Origin: Theobroma cacao
Lineage: Eukaryota; Streptophyta; Magnoliopsida; Malvales; Malvaceae
Length of the DNA stretch: 64,000 nt
Reading direction: 5' to 3'
Assembly (NCBI RefSeq): GCF_000208745.1
Contig: NC_030856.1
Location: 20,002,851-20,066,850 of the forward strand
Each line of letters starts with the position of its first letter. The stretch's first letter is position 1. The notes beneath the pieces were generated by a model, which saw nothing but the letters and a program-made list of their open reading frames with translations, had not been told where the DNA came from and searched no databases. The position numbers and the translations under genes are program-made. Of the stretch, positions 9,977-21,699 are shown in pieces.

Positions 9977-12900
9977 TGTCACGACCCGAAACTCCCATCG
10001 AGCAGGTGACAACTGCCGCGACGTCCCCGATAGACATTCATTACCCAAAATGTCAATCAAAACCTAGCAAGGCTTAACATCAGTTTTCTCGCTTCCCCCA
10101 TGAGTATTAGTTACTAAAATCATGTTTTGAGAGATTATAAACTATTTCGGATTGAAAACAATAGAAAAATAAATTTTTCCTCCCAGGGGCATTTTGGTAA
10201 TTTTTCCTCAAAAATCTCTAAATCCGCTAAAATGTAGTAAGCGAGTACAAACACGTAATTCATAATAAAAAATAAGTTTAAACATCTAACACCTTCATTT
10301 AAAATGAAATTACGATTATTTGAATATAATAAAAATATTCAATAAAATATTCTATTTTCTTATTAAACACTATTTTTAGAGTTATATGTAAATAATTTTT
10401 TTTACAGCGTAAAAGCAAAATAAATTCATACATATTGTAATACAGTAAACCAAAATATTTAATTTAATTTACAATAACCAGTGGGCTCCCGTATAACCAA
10501 AAGTAAAGGGAGACTGTGAACCTACAGTTTGGAAGATGTAACCCAACGGTAGCCTCGGTGAAATAAGCTATCTACTGCCTATTTTGAGCCTGAAATGGGT
10601 GAAAAGGAGGGTGGTGAGATTTTATAATCCCAGTGAGTAAACAAACACCATTCAAAATATCTAAAGTTTAGTAAAAGGAGACGATTAAAATATTCTATTT
10701 CAATATGTATTTCATAACATAAATATTCATTTCATTTAAATAATCAACATGGCTTATGAATATCTTAAAAGCTTGGCTCCTACCAAAATCATTCTAGAGA
10801 ATACCTTGGCCGAGGCATTTAACCGAGTCCGCCAAGACTGTTAAAAAGTTTTGTATGCACATAAACATATTTTTAGTTTGAAAAACACAGTCGTTCCTTG
10901 GCGTTAGCGGAGTTCATCATCACGAGGTGGTTCGGCGTGATGTGAACTCTAACCATACCTCAGGAGATACCCTACGCGCCTCTCCAACCGAGGTACATAT
11001 ATAACCAGATTCTGTGCCCTTTTAATAGGCTGATCCATAGAACCCGCCCACTGCAGCAAGCTAAACCCACCATACAATAAAATTTTGATAGCATAACATG
11101 ACTAATATTATACTACCCAACCTGTAGATGTAAAACAGAACAATTCATACAGTTCACAAACCACAATCCCAGCCAGTCATGCCAACACATAATCATAAGC
11201 CATCAATTAAAGCCATAAATTACAACACATCAAGTGGTCACCAGTTACTCTATTTTCAAAGCCATCATTCAATTTTAATACAATTTTATGAAATCATTTC
11301 ATTAAATCACATTTTATTTATAAAATCGAAAAATTAATCATTTAATTTATTTTCCATAAAATTCACAAAATCGAATAAAAAGACCACTTTAGATAATTAA
11401 AATGATGATAAGGTTACTCACAGTTCTAGGAGTTCGATATACTCCTATTTTTTGGTCTTCGGGCACAAACTCTTTACCCTTGTTAGAGGGCTCACCACCT
11501 ATACATCATACGTGACACGAATTTCAATAAATTATATCAATTTATCATAAACTATTTCAGGCTCTATAAATCTATATGAATGCACGAAATGTGATGTAAA
11601 ATGTCCGAATAACCGTTTAAATACGATATTCGACATAATTCGCACTATTTTCGATGTGATTGGCTAAAACCTCCAATTTAACTCCAAATAGATTTCTTTC
11701 ACTTTCTACACTCCAATTATACTTAAAATACCTCAATGACTGTGAATATGATTCAATTTATCAATCCGAACCATAAATGGCACATGTCTATACATTAGGT
11801 AAAAATTCAGATTTTCATGCAAAAATTTCCCATTAAATTTCTAGCCTCACCAATCATTAAATACCACCAAAATATCGTGAAATATCATCAATTTCAGCCT
11901 CAATATCCTCCCTAGAAAATTCAGCCTCTTGTGGGTTTGTGAAGAACAAAGTGATTCCTTGCTAGATTTTCATACTTTTCATAACCAAACAACTAAAAAC
12001 ACTTAATTAGCTTGAAATCTAGCAAAATCAATGCTCAAAACCTCTCCTCTCAAATTCGGCTAGCATGGGTTCATCATGCAAACTTGAGTTCTAAGCATGG
12101 AAAATGAAAAAGAAAGCATGGGTAGTGTAAATCACAAGATAAAATCACAAAATTTTACTTTTATTAGCTTAATTCCTTGAAATCCCACACTTTTTCTTCA
12201 AGTTTCCCACCTAGGGTTTGTGTTCTTTCCTTTCCTCTTCACTTCTTGTTTTGGCCGGCCATATGAAGGAAATAAGCTGATTTTATACTAATTTTAAAGC
12301 TAAATAATAAATGGATGTAAACTTGACACATGTCACCATTCCATTGGTCCATGTCTCATACTTACCAATTAAGCAATCTCTCTCCACCACTTAAATTTTC
12401 TCAATTATCCATGATAATATTAGGTAAAATCCATGTGCTGGACAAGTGTTGGGTGGTGTAAAATTACCATTTTGCCCCTAGGATGGTAAAATGATTTTTT
12501 TACCCCTATGTTCAAAAAACTATTGAAATTATAATTTTTCACTTCTCAAACTCAAATTATGTTCTAAATAGTCAATCTTGATCAAAAACTTCTTCCAACA
12601 TTCCAATTTTTAACCTCGAGTGGCAAAATGACCATTTTACCCCTAGATCATGAAAATTCCAATTTGACTCCAAATCGGTTCTCAAACCCCGAATCACCAT
12701 TTTAAGTCATTCTAGGACTTTAAAATTTTCAATTTCATCTTAAAATCTCTCTTTGATCTAGTTCGAGGCTTAATTCAACTTAGTTGCACCATTAGGTACA
12801 CTATCGACTTTTGACAATTTTTCAGGGCTTTCCAAGTATGTAAGCATATTGTCAATCACATGAATGACATGGCAAGTATTTTATAAGGTCGAGCTTGACA
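9977..12900 (-). repeat. Complete 5' LTR of the chromovirus element (2924 bp)
   Basis: Bounded on the plus strand by TGTCACGACCC (9977) and GAGCTTGACA (12900), giving TG...CA on both strands. It is colinear with 2624-4860 over 10658-12900. It contains CCAAT (12343-12347, minus), CACATG (12327-12332) and GGCCGGCC (12253-12260). It is the best reference copy of the family in this window. Confidence 0.9.
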
Positions 12901-13139
12901 GTTAAACTATCAAATATTTAAATGTTATAATGTAATTTAAAGGTAAAATATATATGTAATAATAATAATATTTACTCTTAACATTATAATCATATAATAA
13001 TAAGTAACATTAGCACTTAACGTTAATATACATAACATTAGCAATAATATACATGTACGTGAAGATTTAAAGTAAATTTATTTTAAAATATAAAATAATA
13101 AACAAAATTTTTTAAAAATTTGAATATTTTACCTTTATT
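12901..13139. other. AT-rich spacer flanking the chromovirus element
   Basis: Low-complexity AT-rich sequence with TAATAATAAT runs and no coding signal. It is probably the older DNA into which the chromovirus inserted. Confidence 0.5.
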
Positions 13140-13560
13140 CATACAATGTGGAGATGATAATGACTTTGCTAAATTTAGGTTATTTGAGAATTCTTTGATT
13201 GGAACCGCCTTTAACTAGTATATAGCCTTACCCCCAAACTCAATGCAAAGTTGGCTTCAGTTTAAGGCCATGTTCCATGCACAGTTTACAGAACTAGGCC
13301 TGACATAACTATGGCTGATCTATCCAAAAAGAGATTAGGCAACAACCTAGGCAAAACTTGGAGGACTTTATTGCTAAGTTTAGGAATGTTAAAGCTAAAA
13401 TGCATGTCCAATTACTAAAAAGAAAATATGTGAGCATGGCCAGGAGTGGTCTAAGTCCTAAGTTAAGGAAAAAACATTTGAGGATAGAGAATTTATGGAC
13501 CTTTTTAGCTTGCAACATGTGTGTCAAAATATGAGTTTTTCTTCAAGAAGAACAATAAAG
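13140..13560 (+). pseudogene. Decayed Ty3/gypsy gag fragment
   Basis: Plus-strand translation in shifting frames gives the gag core signature: FAKFRLFENSLIGTAFN, a stop where the family has Trp, YIALPPNSMQSW, FKAMFHAQF, then MADLSKKR and a C-terminal part matching SPKLRKK...REFMDLF...LASC. These recall the retrotransposon gag domain (LxGxAxxWYxxLPPxSIxxW), likely from a different gypsy lineage than its neighbours. At least two frameshifts and several stops are present. No LTR, protease or RT is attached. Confidence 0.7.
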
Positions 13561-14719
13561 AAAATGCATCTGAGCATTTGATTCATTGATTAATATATGA
13601 TTCTTTATTTAGAGAGCAACGTTTGAATTTCTATCCTTCTAATTAAAAAAAAAAAACAAAGAAAATGCCAACTTAGGTCATCTTACTTTGCAACCAATGA
13701 GGTTAACAAGGAGAAAAAGATAGTGCTATGGAAAAGGATTTTGAAGTGAGTTTTGTCTAAATTGGTGATTAATAACTCTCAAACATGCCAAGATTGGTTA
13801 ATTTAAACCAAAATAGAATTGTAAAATAGGTTATATAGGAAAGCAAAACAATCAAAAGTTTACTAGTAGGCAATTTACATTTGATTTAACATAAGTAGAT
13901 CAGATTTTTGAACATCTGCCGAAGATAAGAAGATAAATTGCTTGAAGGACATGTTTTATCATCATCAGATGTGATTGGAAAAAGATATTGTAAATGACAT
14001 AATAAAGGGTCTCATAGTATTAATAGTTGCCTTGTTATTTTTTCTTCCATGTGTCGAAGATACTATTAAAAAAGGGGAGTTAAAATTTTCAGAAAAAGGG
14101 TAAAAACTTCAAGGGTAATTTTTACGATTCAAATTTGGGGTCCATGATCGACTCATAGGGCTAACGAGAGAACTCGCCTAACCCAAGTAAGCCTTTAACC
14201 AACATCCAAATGATGACCAACAAATGTAATCCTTAAAATGTGTATATAATCTCTCTTTCTATGTATATAATCAACAAAGAAATTTCAGTTGCCTCACATG
14301 TTCATGTAGGATCACAAGTTCTACAACCTTTCTAAACAGTCATATAATTTCATATTGTTGTAAACATAACTGGATGCAAAATATAGTTTATTTATCATCC
14401 CATGCCTTTCCTTGGCTAAAAACAATGTATACTTGTAGTATAAAATCCAAAGCAAAACATGACACGACTAGCGGAGTGATAGGACTCAAGGTATATATGT
14501 ATTGGATGCTTTCGCGGTGACCTACCAAGTGTGATAGTGGCGGAGTCAAGGTTTTGCGATTAAGGGGGCAAAGACAATGTCTATAAAATAGTCATATTAG
14601 AAGTTCAATGTTTGAAAAAAATATAAAGTAATTTAGATGAAAAATATTCATATGAAAATTACACAAATAACTCCAACTATGTGTTGAGTACAAAAAAAAA
14701 AGATATTTTTTAACAACTA
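13561..14719. other. Unclassified degenerate sequence
   Basis: No open frame or recognised domain. It may hold further gag/pol decay products of the preceding fragment and short stretches resembling plant repeat sequence, but I could not assign it. Confidence 0.4.
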
Positions 14720-15540
14720 TTGCATATTAAGCTTGGACATCTTTAATTGAGCTCGACAATCTTTCATAAAGTTAAAGGCATCTGTCCCTGAATCAATGTC
14801 AAAGCCTTGAATGATTTCCTTTTCAATGAGATTGATTAACGAATTTCTAAAATCATCATCTCACATTTTATTACGAGTCTATTTCTTAATGAGTTTCATA
14901 GCAAAAAATGCATGCTCTGATGTTGTAGTGGAAACTGAAAAAGTTAAGACAAGCTGGATCAATTTGTCAATGAGGAAATAAACTTTTGATATTTTTGTCT
15001 TCTTTAACACTTGATATAGCTTAGAAAGTGTAGATACATTTTTCAAAGCCTGATTATGAAGAATGTCAAACTTGAATAGAACCAATTAATAGCTTAGATG
15101 CATTTTACCATTATTAGTAAAGTCATCAAATCAACATCAAATGATTTGAAATTATTCTGAAAGTCCCAAGATGTGCCAGGAATGAGCAACTCCACCACAT
15201 TCTTATTAAATCTAAAATCCAATGCTTGTAAGAGTGAGTCAATAGCAACTAGAAACAAATCAGCTTGACAATGGTGCTCAATTGTGGCATGATCCTTTTG
15301 AAGATGACATTTGCCTAATTTATATCTAGCCCCCATGTCATGAATCCCAATTTCATATCTCTCACAAAACTTCTTCACTGACACAAGCAAAGGTTCCCAA
15401 CCATCTTCTCTTAATTGTTGGAGGTGCTTTTTAGTAAGCGATACTAAATGAATTGCATATAGTATGTCTTGAGACTTAAGTTGTAAACTTTTGAAAGGTC
15501 ATTTCTTATCTCCAACAATTCTTTCATAAGATGCAAGATA
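14720..15540 (-). pseudogene. hAT-type transposase C-terminal half (ZMYM1/TTF-like), decayed
   Basis: Minus-strand frames give SLTKKHLQQLREDGWEPL, VKKFCERYEIGIHDMGARY, DHATIEHHCQADLFLVAIDSLL, then FKSFDVD and finally LVLTFSVSTTTSEHAFFAMKLIKK. The last block is the hAT C-terminal dimerisation signature (family LPVSTATAERAFSAMK). The order matches TTF-type zinc-finger/ZMYM1-like hAT proteins common in plants. Stops near 15440, 15090 and 14877 and small shifts break it, and the N-terminal zinc finger and catalytic half are absent. No terminal inverted repeats were recognised, so element limits are unknown. Confidence 0.75.
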
Positions 15541-15775
15541 AACACAAATTCAAATGACATATTGGTTTATTATAAAACTATAAAATAAAAGGACAAAATT
15601 ATAGACTTATTGTAGGGACAAAATTATAAAATTCTAAAAAAAATAAAGGTATGTTATAAAATTATTGTAGGGGCAAAATTATAAAATTTCAAAAAAATAA
15701 AAGTTGTTATAAAAATTTCAAAACTTTTAGGGAGGGCCGAGGGCCTACTAGCCCTTATTTCCTCTACCTCTAAAG

Positions 15776-17031
15776 TGTCACGAACCAAGGACTCCACAAG
15801 TACGCCACCCAAAAGATCTACTAATCTGTAAACAAAATAATCCACGAGTGTAAGATATAAAATCTTAATGAGCAAATAGAAGGAAGGGGAAAAAGCCAAC
15901 CAGGGGAGTAGTTCGTAAGCAAAATTCAAAGATTATGCAATTTTAGATAATATATCAACAATAACCTTTCAAGGCAATCAAGTGTTCTCAACCTTACTTC
16001 CATAAGATAAAATTCTACATGAAGTCCCTAGACTCTCGGTCTAAAATTTCTCAACCAAATTTCCATAGACAAGGCTTAAGTAACCAACATAGTGCCCATG
16101 ACTTTATAGAGATAGACCTTTTGGAGTGTAGGGGTGGACCCTCCCCTAAAATAAAACATTGTTCATGTGTTTTGATGGCTAAAGATTGACCCTTTAAAAT
16201 GTAATGGTTGATCCTCACATCTCTATTTTTCATCCACAACCACAATTTTACTCAATGTGTTTCAAATATCCAAATTGACACATCCTCAAGGTGTAATTTA
16301 TATACAACATGGTTTATGTAAAGAGTTCAAATGTCTAATAGTACATTACGAGTGACTCAATCACAACACAAGAATAATGCTTCAATATTATCAGCAAATT
16401 CACACTATATTCCAAACATTCGAAGTATGTATCCAACATAATGCGATGTGGATCCAAGTATGATATTAAGCTTACAAAACGTGTTCATCAACCCAATTAA
16501 TCCATCAACCAATTAGTCCAATAATCCAATACGTGCCACGACACATAACGAAACATACAAGGACATGTATCAAAACATGTAAGGATAAGGAATCAAACAT
16601 GCAAGGCATTCGAGTGATTCCAATATGTATCCACATATACAAATTCTAATATACTAAAATGTATAATTCTAAACATGATATATACAAAAAATCCCAAATG
16701 TGCTAAGGCATGTCATTCCAAAATATGCTAAGGCATTTTAGCCCACACACAAATTTGTTCTAAATTTAGTTAGCATGCAATTTTCACAAATGATAACAAA
16801 CATTTCAACCCATACATAGCCAAACATTTCATAGCATAATACTCAGTCAGTTACTACCATTCAAAATAGATACAAGTTATGTATCACACATTTGAAATGA
16901 AATTTCCAACAATAAAGGCTTGTTCCCCGTATGAAAACTAATATGTAATATTCATGTTTACATATACTAGATTACAAATCAACATTTCTAAAACCATTTG
17001 ACATCACAACAAATCAAGTGGTTATCCATAC
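15776..17031 (-). repeat. Diverged chromovirus-type LTR fragment
   Basis: Starts on the plus strand with TGTCACGAACC, like the TGTCACGACCC terminus of the chromovirus LTRs. About 1.25 kb later it has AACAAATCAAGTGGTTATCCA, matching AACACATCAAGTGGTCACCAG at the same offset in the complete LTR (around 11226). The region between is much diverged. It is cut at 17031/17032 by an Athila-type LTR. I could not find its continuation after 39110. Confidence 0.45.
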
Positions 17032-18540
17032 TGTTGTTGATTTTCTACGCACTCAAGTGCACATATCTCAAAGATAATATAGAGATGAGTAGAGTGTCGA
17101 TCCCATAGAGAATTGAATTAATCCTTATTGTTAATTACTAAAATTAACACACCTTAATTTTATCTAAACAATTAAAATTATAAAAGAAAAATTTAAGTTA
17201 ACAAACTAAAAACTAAAACTAATATATTAGCAAATTTTACTTCTAGTGATTAACATACCTAAGATTATGATATCCTTCAATATTTCATCTGAATATTGTC
17301 TATCTTTTTTAACTTAGTTTAATGGATTAAGTTGGTAACCTAGAGTCCTAAATTATTTATAAGTCTCTATCGAGTTTCTTATAAAAATACCTCTCCCAAT
17401 TAATTTACTATATATCTATGCAAATTATATTGAAGAAAAATTCATTAAGTTTGTGCTCTAATTTTGGCTATGTATAGCTTATAGGTGTATGTTTACCCTA
17501 TATGTAAATCAAACCACCTAGTTAACTAAGTGTATTCGATCATATGCTATTCTATTCAAGGTCGACCTAAATCTCCTTTATCAAGGTTTAACCCAGGTTT
17601 TCAATTCATTATAATTGGTGGCCAGTCAACTAGAAGCATTAAGAACAGAATAAAATAAACAACTTAAATCTATCAAACATCAGTAAAAGAGAGATAAATA
17701 ATTCATACTACGTATTGAGATCAATGATAATCTTAGATTAACAATTTAGTTCCCCATCAAGTCACACATTATAATTGACTAAAATCTAAACTTTAAAAAC
17801 AAAACCAAGAAAATAAGATAATACAAAAATATAGAAAAACTCAAGAATTGTATTCTTGATTTCCAAATCTCCTTGAATCCTACAAATTCTTCTTAGCTTC
17901 AATGACTTTGTGGCTTGACTCTCAACTGTTAATCTGGTGTTTCTTTGTTATTTTTTTTTCTCCTCTAAAAGGTTGTTTTTATAGGCTTTGAAGTTAGGCC
18001 AAGTTGGGTGAAGAAAGAAGTCAATTTCAGCTAGGATTTTCTCATCAGACTATGTAAGTCACAACCTTGCCTAATTAATTAACAGAAATCGTAATTACTC
18101 TAGGACTGCTACAATGCATCAACTTTGACAAGATTTTTAACCATCTTTCAAGCTGAACTGGGTGAAGTGTTAAACATAAAAGTTGTAGCTTTTTCTCTTA
18201 TCTTTCCAATGGTTCAAGAATCGCTTCATTTGGAGCTCTGTAGACCAAAATACCAAAACATATGTAGTGGAAGTCTGCACCTTAAAATAGCTCTTATTCT
18301 TTCACTAAAATTCTTATTTCATCAAATACCTACAAAAACACAAATAAATTAATAACAACCTATCTTAACCATATTAACATCAAATTAAGCATAAAATTAA
18401 CTAAGATTAGATTGACTCACCTAAATTAACTAATCTAAAATAATTAAATCAAATCTACTAATTTTTATGCATTATTACAAGAACTAAGCTAAATCACTAT
18501 CAAAATTAAGCTCAAATAACTCTATATCATAGAGTTATCA
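17032..18540 (-). repeat. Athila-like LTR copy 1 (1509 bp)
   Basis: Plus-strand limits TGTTGTTGATTTTC (17032) and CTCTATATCATAGAGTTATCA (ends 18540) give minus-strand TGATAACTC...CAACAACA. Nearly colinear with 23427-24855 and 37545-39110. The AAGTTTGGGGTT tract just outside (18541-18552, minus sense) is its polypurine tract. The terminal CTCTATatcATAGAG is a short inverted repeat at the LTR edge. Confidence 0.85.
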
Positions 18541-20757
18541 AACCCCAAACTTAGTATTTTTCTAGTCCTCGAGCAAAACATAGAAAAGAACCTACCTTAC
18601 GAAAATCAAATTCAGTTAATGAAAACTCAAATAAATATAGTTACTACTACTACTACTACTACTGCTACTACTGCTGCTGCTACTACTACTATTACTACTA
18701 CTACCAGAGATAAAGTGCACCAACTGAATGATTCCTTATAATTTCTTCAAAAGTATGTCTATCAATCATTAACAAAAGGAAAAATATAGGCCTCATTCAA
18801 ATTCGTGTTTCAATTCTAATGCAAGCACATTCTCGAATGGATTTTCATGTGTGTGTGTGAAATCTTTTACCAAAAATATCATGACATCCGGATAAGTTTA
18901 TGCCAACACAAATTTCAAATTAGTATTAGATTTCCATAGCTTTACTTTTTATCTCTCTTTCCACTAATGTAGATTAATACAAAGCTAGGGATCAATAGGA
19001 CTTTATAAAGCTTGTAATGTATGGCAAGGGTCAAGTTATGATAAAGGATATTAATGTGGCTCAAATCACCCTAAGCACATAATTAATCTAGGGTATTAAT
19101 AATTCTAGGACCTATACATAAAGCTCTATTTTCCTTTTCCAAGTACACATTTTTTTCCACATTTGAACTTTTCTTTCATTCAACACATTCTTTTTCGACA
19201 ATTTCACACTCCCAAACTTATTTTCTTTATATTGTAGGTAATGGGGTTTCATATTTTGAACTTTTTTTTCCACATCAACATCACCTTTTCACCTTTTTCA
19301 ACATTTAACTCAATTTATATTTCCTAAAACAATATACATGCTTAGGAGTGAGGATTGCAAAATTGAAAAATTAATTTTAAGGCTAAGCTCAATTATTATG
19401 TAGTTAAACAAAGAAAAGGGAACTTAGGCTCACAAGGGGTGTACTAGGGATAAAAATTTAATAAGGTTGGCTTTTTAAGTTCAAATGGTCCAAAGATGGC
19501 CTAAATCATGTCCCTAACTAAGTATTGCTTAGGATTTCACCTCAAGAGAAAATTAAGCAAATTTTAGAATTCATGACATAATCTAAAGTTACATCAATAT
19601 AAACTTTCTCTAGATATTCAGAATAATTCAAAGTAAAAGATATAGTACTCAAAATTATGAAAATCACATCCTAACAATAATACTTAACAAAAGTATTTAG
19701 CATGAATCCAAACAAAAACCTTATTCACCAAAAGCTAAGAATTTTAAACAACTAGTTATCATCAATGGATAAGAAATCATCGAAAAAATTAGCACAACTT
19801 AACTCTAGATTTCTAAAATTTAAACAAATAATAAATTCATATACCAACTAATCTTAAATTATTTATAAATCTAGATAATCATGTCAGTAAAATTAAATCT
19901 AAAACTTTCACAGAATATTTACCACAAGAAAAATAAATTCACCCCTCCAAATTTAAACTAAACATTGTCCTCAATATTAGAAAAAAATAAAGGAAAGGTA
20001 AAGAATACTCCCCTGATTATTGGATGAATTTTTTAGAAGCTCGAATCCTCCTCGTCCTTTTGTCATCTACGTCATTCTCACCTTTTAGGAGGAATTTTTT
20101 TTTATTTTTTTAACTACAAAAAGAAAATAAATAAAAGTTAATGTAGAAATAAATAAATAAAATAAAAATAACTAAAAAGAAAATAGGGGCTTTATTGGGT
20201 AATGGGTGGCCTAAATAAACAAGAGGGGATTGGGTTTGGTTAGTGGGTAGTGGGTAGTGGGTATTAGGCTGTCCAAATAAAAAAAAAAAGGGAATTGGGT
20301 TTGGTCAGTGGGCTACCCAATGTTGGCAGCCCAATAAAGAGGTTATGGTAAATGGGCTACCCAATGTTGGCAGCCCACAGCAAAAGGGGGCCGCGGCCTA
20401 CCTCTGAGGGGAGTCGCAGCCCACTATCAGGAAACCTATAAGGGTGCAGCCCCACTAGCTTTTTATTTTTATTTTTTTGTTAATTGAGTCGTGGCTTCGA
20501 GCCTAGTGAGCTGTTGCTCATGTGATTTGTTGTTCGGGAAGCCAAGGATTACCACCTTTTTTTTTAATTCTTTTTGAACTTTTTTTAAAGTTTTTTTTAA
20601 ATGTTTTTGAATTTTTTTTTAAATGTACTTGCATAAGTAAAAAAAGTATTAATAATCTAATAATAAAAATAAAAATAAATAAAATAAAATAAAATAAAGT
20701 AAGTTAGAGTGCTTGGGTTGTCTCTTAAAAAGCTCTTCTTTGTAGTCACTAGCTTGA
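18541..20757 (-). other. Athila-like 3' untranslated region and env stub
   Basis: Matches 24856-26340 base for base over long stretches up to about 20085, where an acidic env C-terminus (EDD-rich) begins and is cut off. Beyond that come T-rich runs, a small GTGGGTA tandem (about 20240-20262) and GC-rich blocks with repeated GTTGGCAGCCCA (about 20318-20380), also found in the third copy at 32090-32455. No long open frame. Confidence 0.65.
18641..18705. repeat. (TAC)n microsatellite in the Athila-like 3' UTR
   Basis: About 21 triplets, mostly TAC with TGC and TAT interruptions. The equivalent site in the second copy (25006-25031) has only about eight triplets, so the array has changed length since the copies separated. 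Confidence 0.85.
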
Positions 20758-21015
20758 CTATGGTACCCCCTTCTGCACTACTTTAGACGGCTCGAGACTT
20801 TCTTTATTAACCTTGGCTACTCCGGTAAGTCCACTATAAATTTCAATATCATCATAAAGATGAATTTTGACCACCTTAAAGGTGTTCCCCCAACATGGTC
20901 TAAGATTCCATGGCAAAAGATGGAGTTGTGAATCAAAAAATACTACTCGTTGTCCAACCACAAAATCAAGATAGCTGGAAAGTGGTGGTGGTGGTTTTGT
21001 CTCAAGCGTTGGCAC
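20758..21015 (-). pseudogene. Integrase C-terminal scrap of Athila-like element
   Basis: The 85-residue frame carries VVFFDSQLHLLPWNLRPCWGNTFKVVKIHLYDDIEIY. This recalls the integrase C-terminal segment of Athila elements (family: ...SRLKLFPGKLRSRWSGPF...VEI). It follows the protease almost directly, so everything from RT to the integrase core has been deleted. Not functional alone. Confidence 0.6.
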
Positions 21016-21096
21016 CTACGTTGTTGAATGTGGTGGAATAGGCTTACCTTTACCCTTATTGACTAAATCCACTTTATAGCAACCTATATAGGGATA

Positions 21097-21690
21097 CTAA
21101 GTTACATTGAACAAATTAAATACCACTTTCTTTTCTCCAACTCTAAAAGTTATTTTGCCCATCTTCACATCAGTAATTGCTTCATTGGTAGCTAAGCATG
21201 GTCTTCTCAAAATAAGAGGAATTTCAACATCATCTTCAATCTCAAGCGCAACGAAGTCCACCGAAATGTATAAATGCCCAACTTTAAGTAAAACATCCTC
21301 TATAATCTCGATTGGGTGTCTGATTATTCTGTCTGCTAATTGCAAGGTAACTGTAGTAGGTTGTACTATTGAAATCCAAGATTTCTGGTAATAGACAAAG
21401 GCATTATTGAAACTTTAGCACCTAAATCACATAAAACTTTAGAAATTTTAAAATTACCAATAGTGCAAGGAATAGAAAAACTCCCTAGATCTTTAAGCTT
21501 TGGTGGAAGCTTATTTTGGATTATAGCACTGCACTCTTCAGTAAGTGCAACTGTCTCAAACTCTTCCAATTTCCTCTTTTTGGTTAGGATGTCTTTCAAG
21601 AATTCGAGATAATTGGCATTTGTTCTAAAGCTTCAGCAAAAGGAATATTAATGTGTAGTTTTTTAAATACCTCAAGAAATCTCTAGAATT
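21097..21690 (-). pseudogene. Aspartic protease region of Athila-like copy 1
   Basis: Reads KKLHINIPFAEAL (first part interrupted), ILTKKRKLEEFETVALTEECSAIIQNKLPPKLKDLGSF, CDLGAKVSIMPLS (active-site Asp in the CDLGA form usual for this lineage), then LQLADRIIRHPIEIIEDVLLKVG and LILRRPCLAT, where family copies have LGRPFLAT. A frameshift at about 21360 separates the two halves and a stop lies near 21620. The third copy (35312-35840) preserves the same order. Confidence 0.8.
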
Positions 21691-21699
21691 GTTTGTCAA

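Larger units (their letters stand above)
2624..12900 (-). mobile_element. Degenerate Ty3/gypsy chromovirus (Tekay/Del-like), minus strand
   Basis: Order on the minus strand is: 5' LTR (12900-9977), a PBS complementary to initiator-Met tRNA (9970-9959), gag with a CCHC knuckle, aspartic protease, RT, RNase H, integrase with a C-terminal chromodomain-like tail, a weak purine tract, and a truncated 3' LTR (4860-2624). The gag-pol order PR-RT-RH-IN defines Ty3/gypsy. The integrase tail and the LTR of about 2.9 kb resemble the Tekay/Del chromovirus clade; this is inference from family resemblance. At least ten in-frame stops, one homopolymer frameshift, an 85-bp insertion and substitutions at catalytic residues of RT, RNase H and integrase make it inactive. 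The missing outer end of the 3' LTR probably lies left of the window, displaced by the forward LTR at 1-2623. Only the right flank (GTTAA at 12901) is available for a TSD test. Confidence 0.9.

Noticed and set aside
15654..15929. 91-residue frame next to the hAT pseudogene
   Set aside because: Crosses a duplicated AT-rich phrase (GGGACAAAATTATAAAATT) and the start of an LTR fragment; no recognisable domain.
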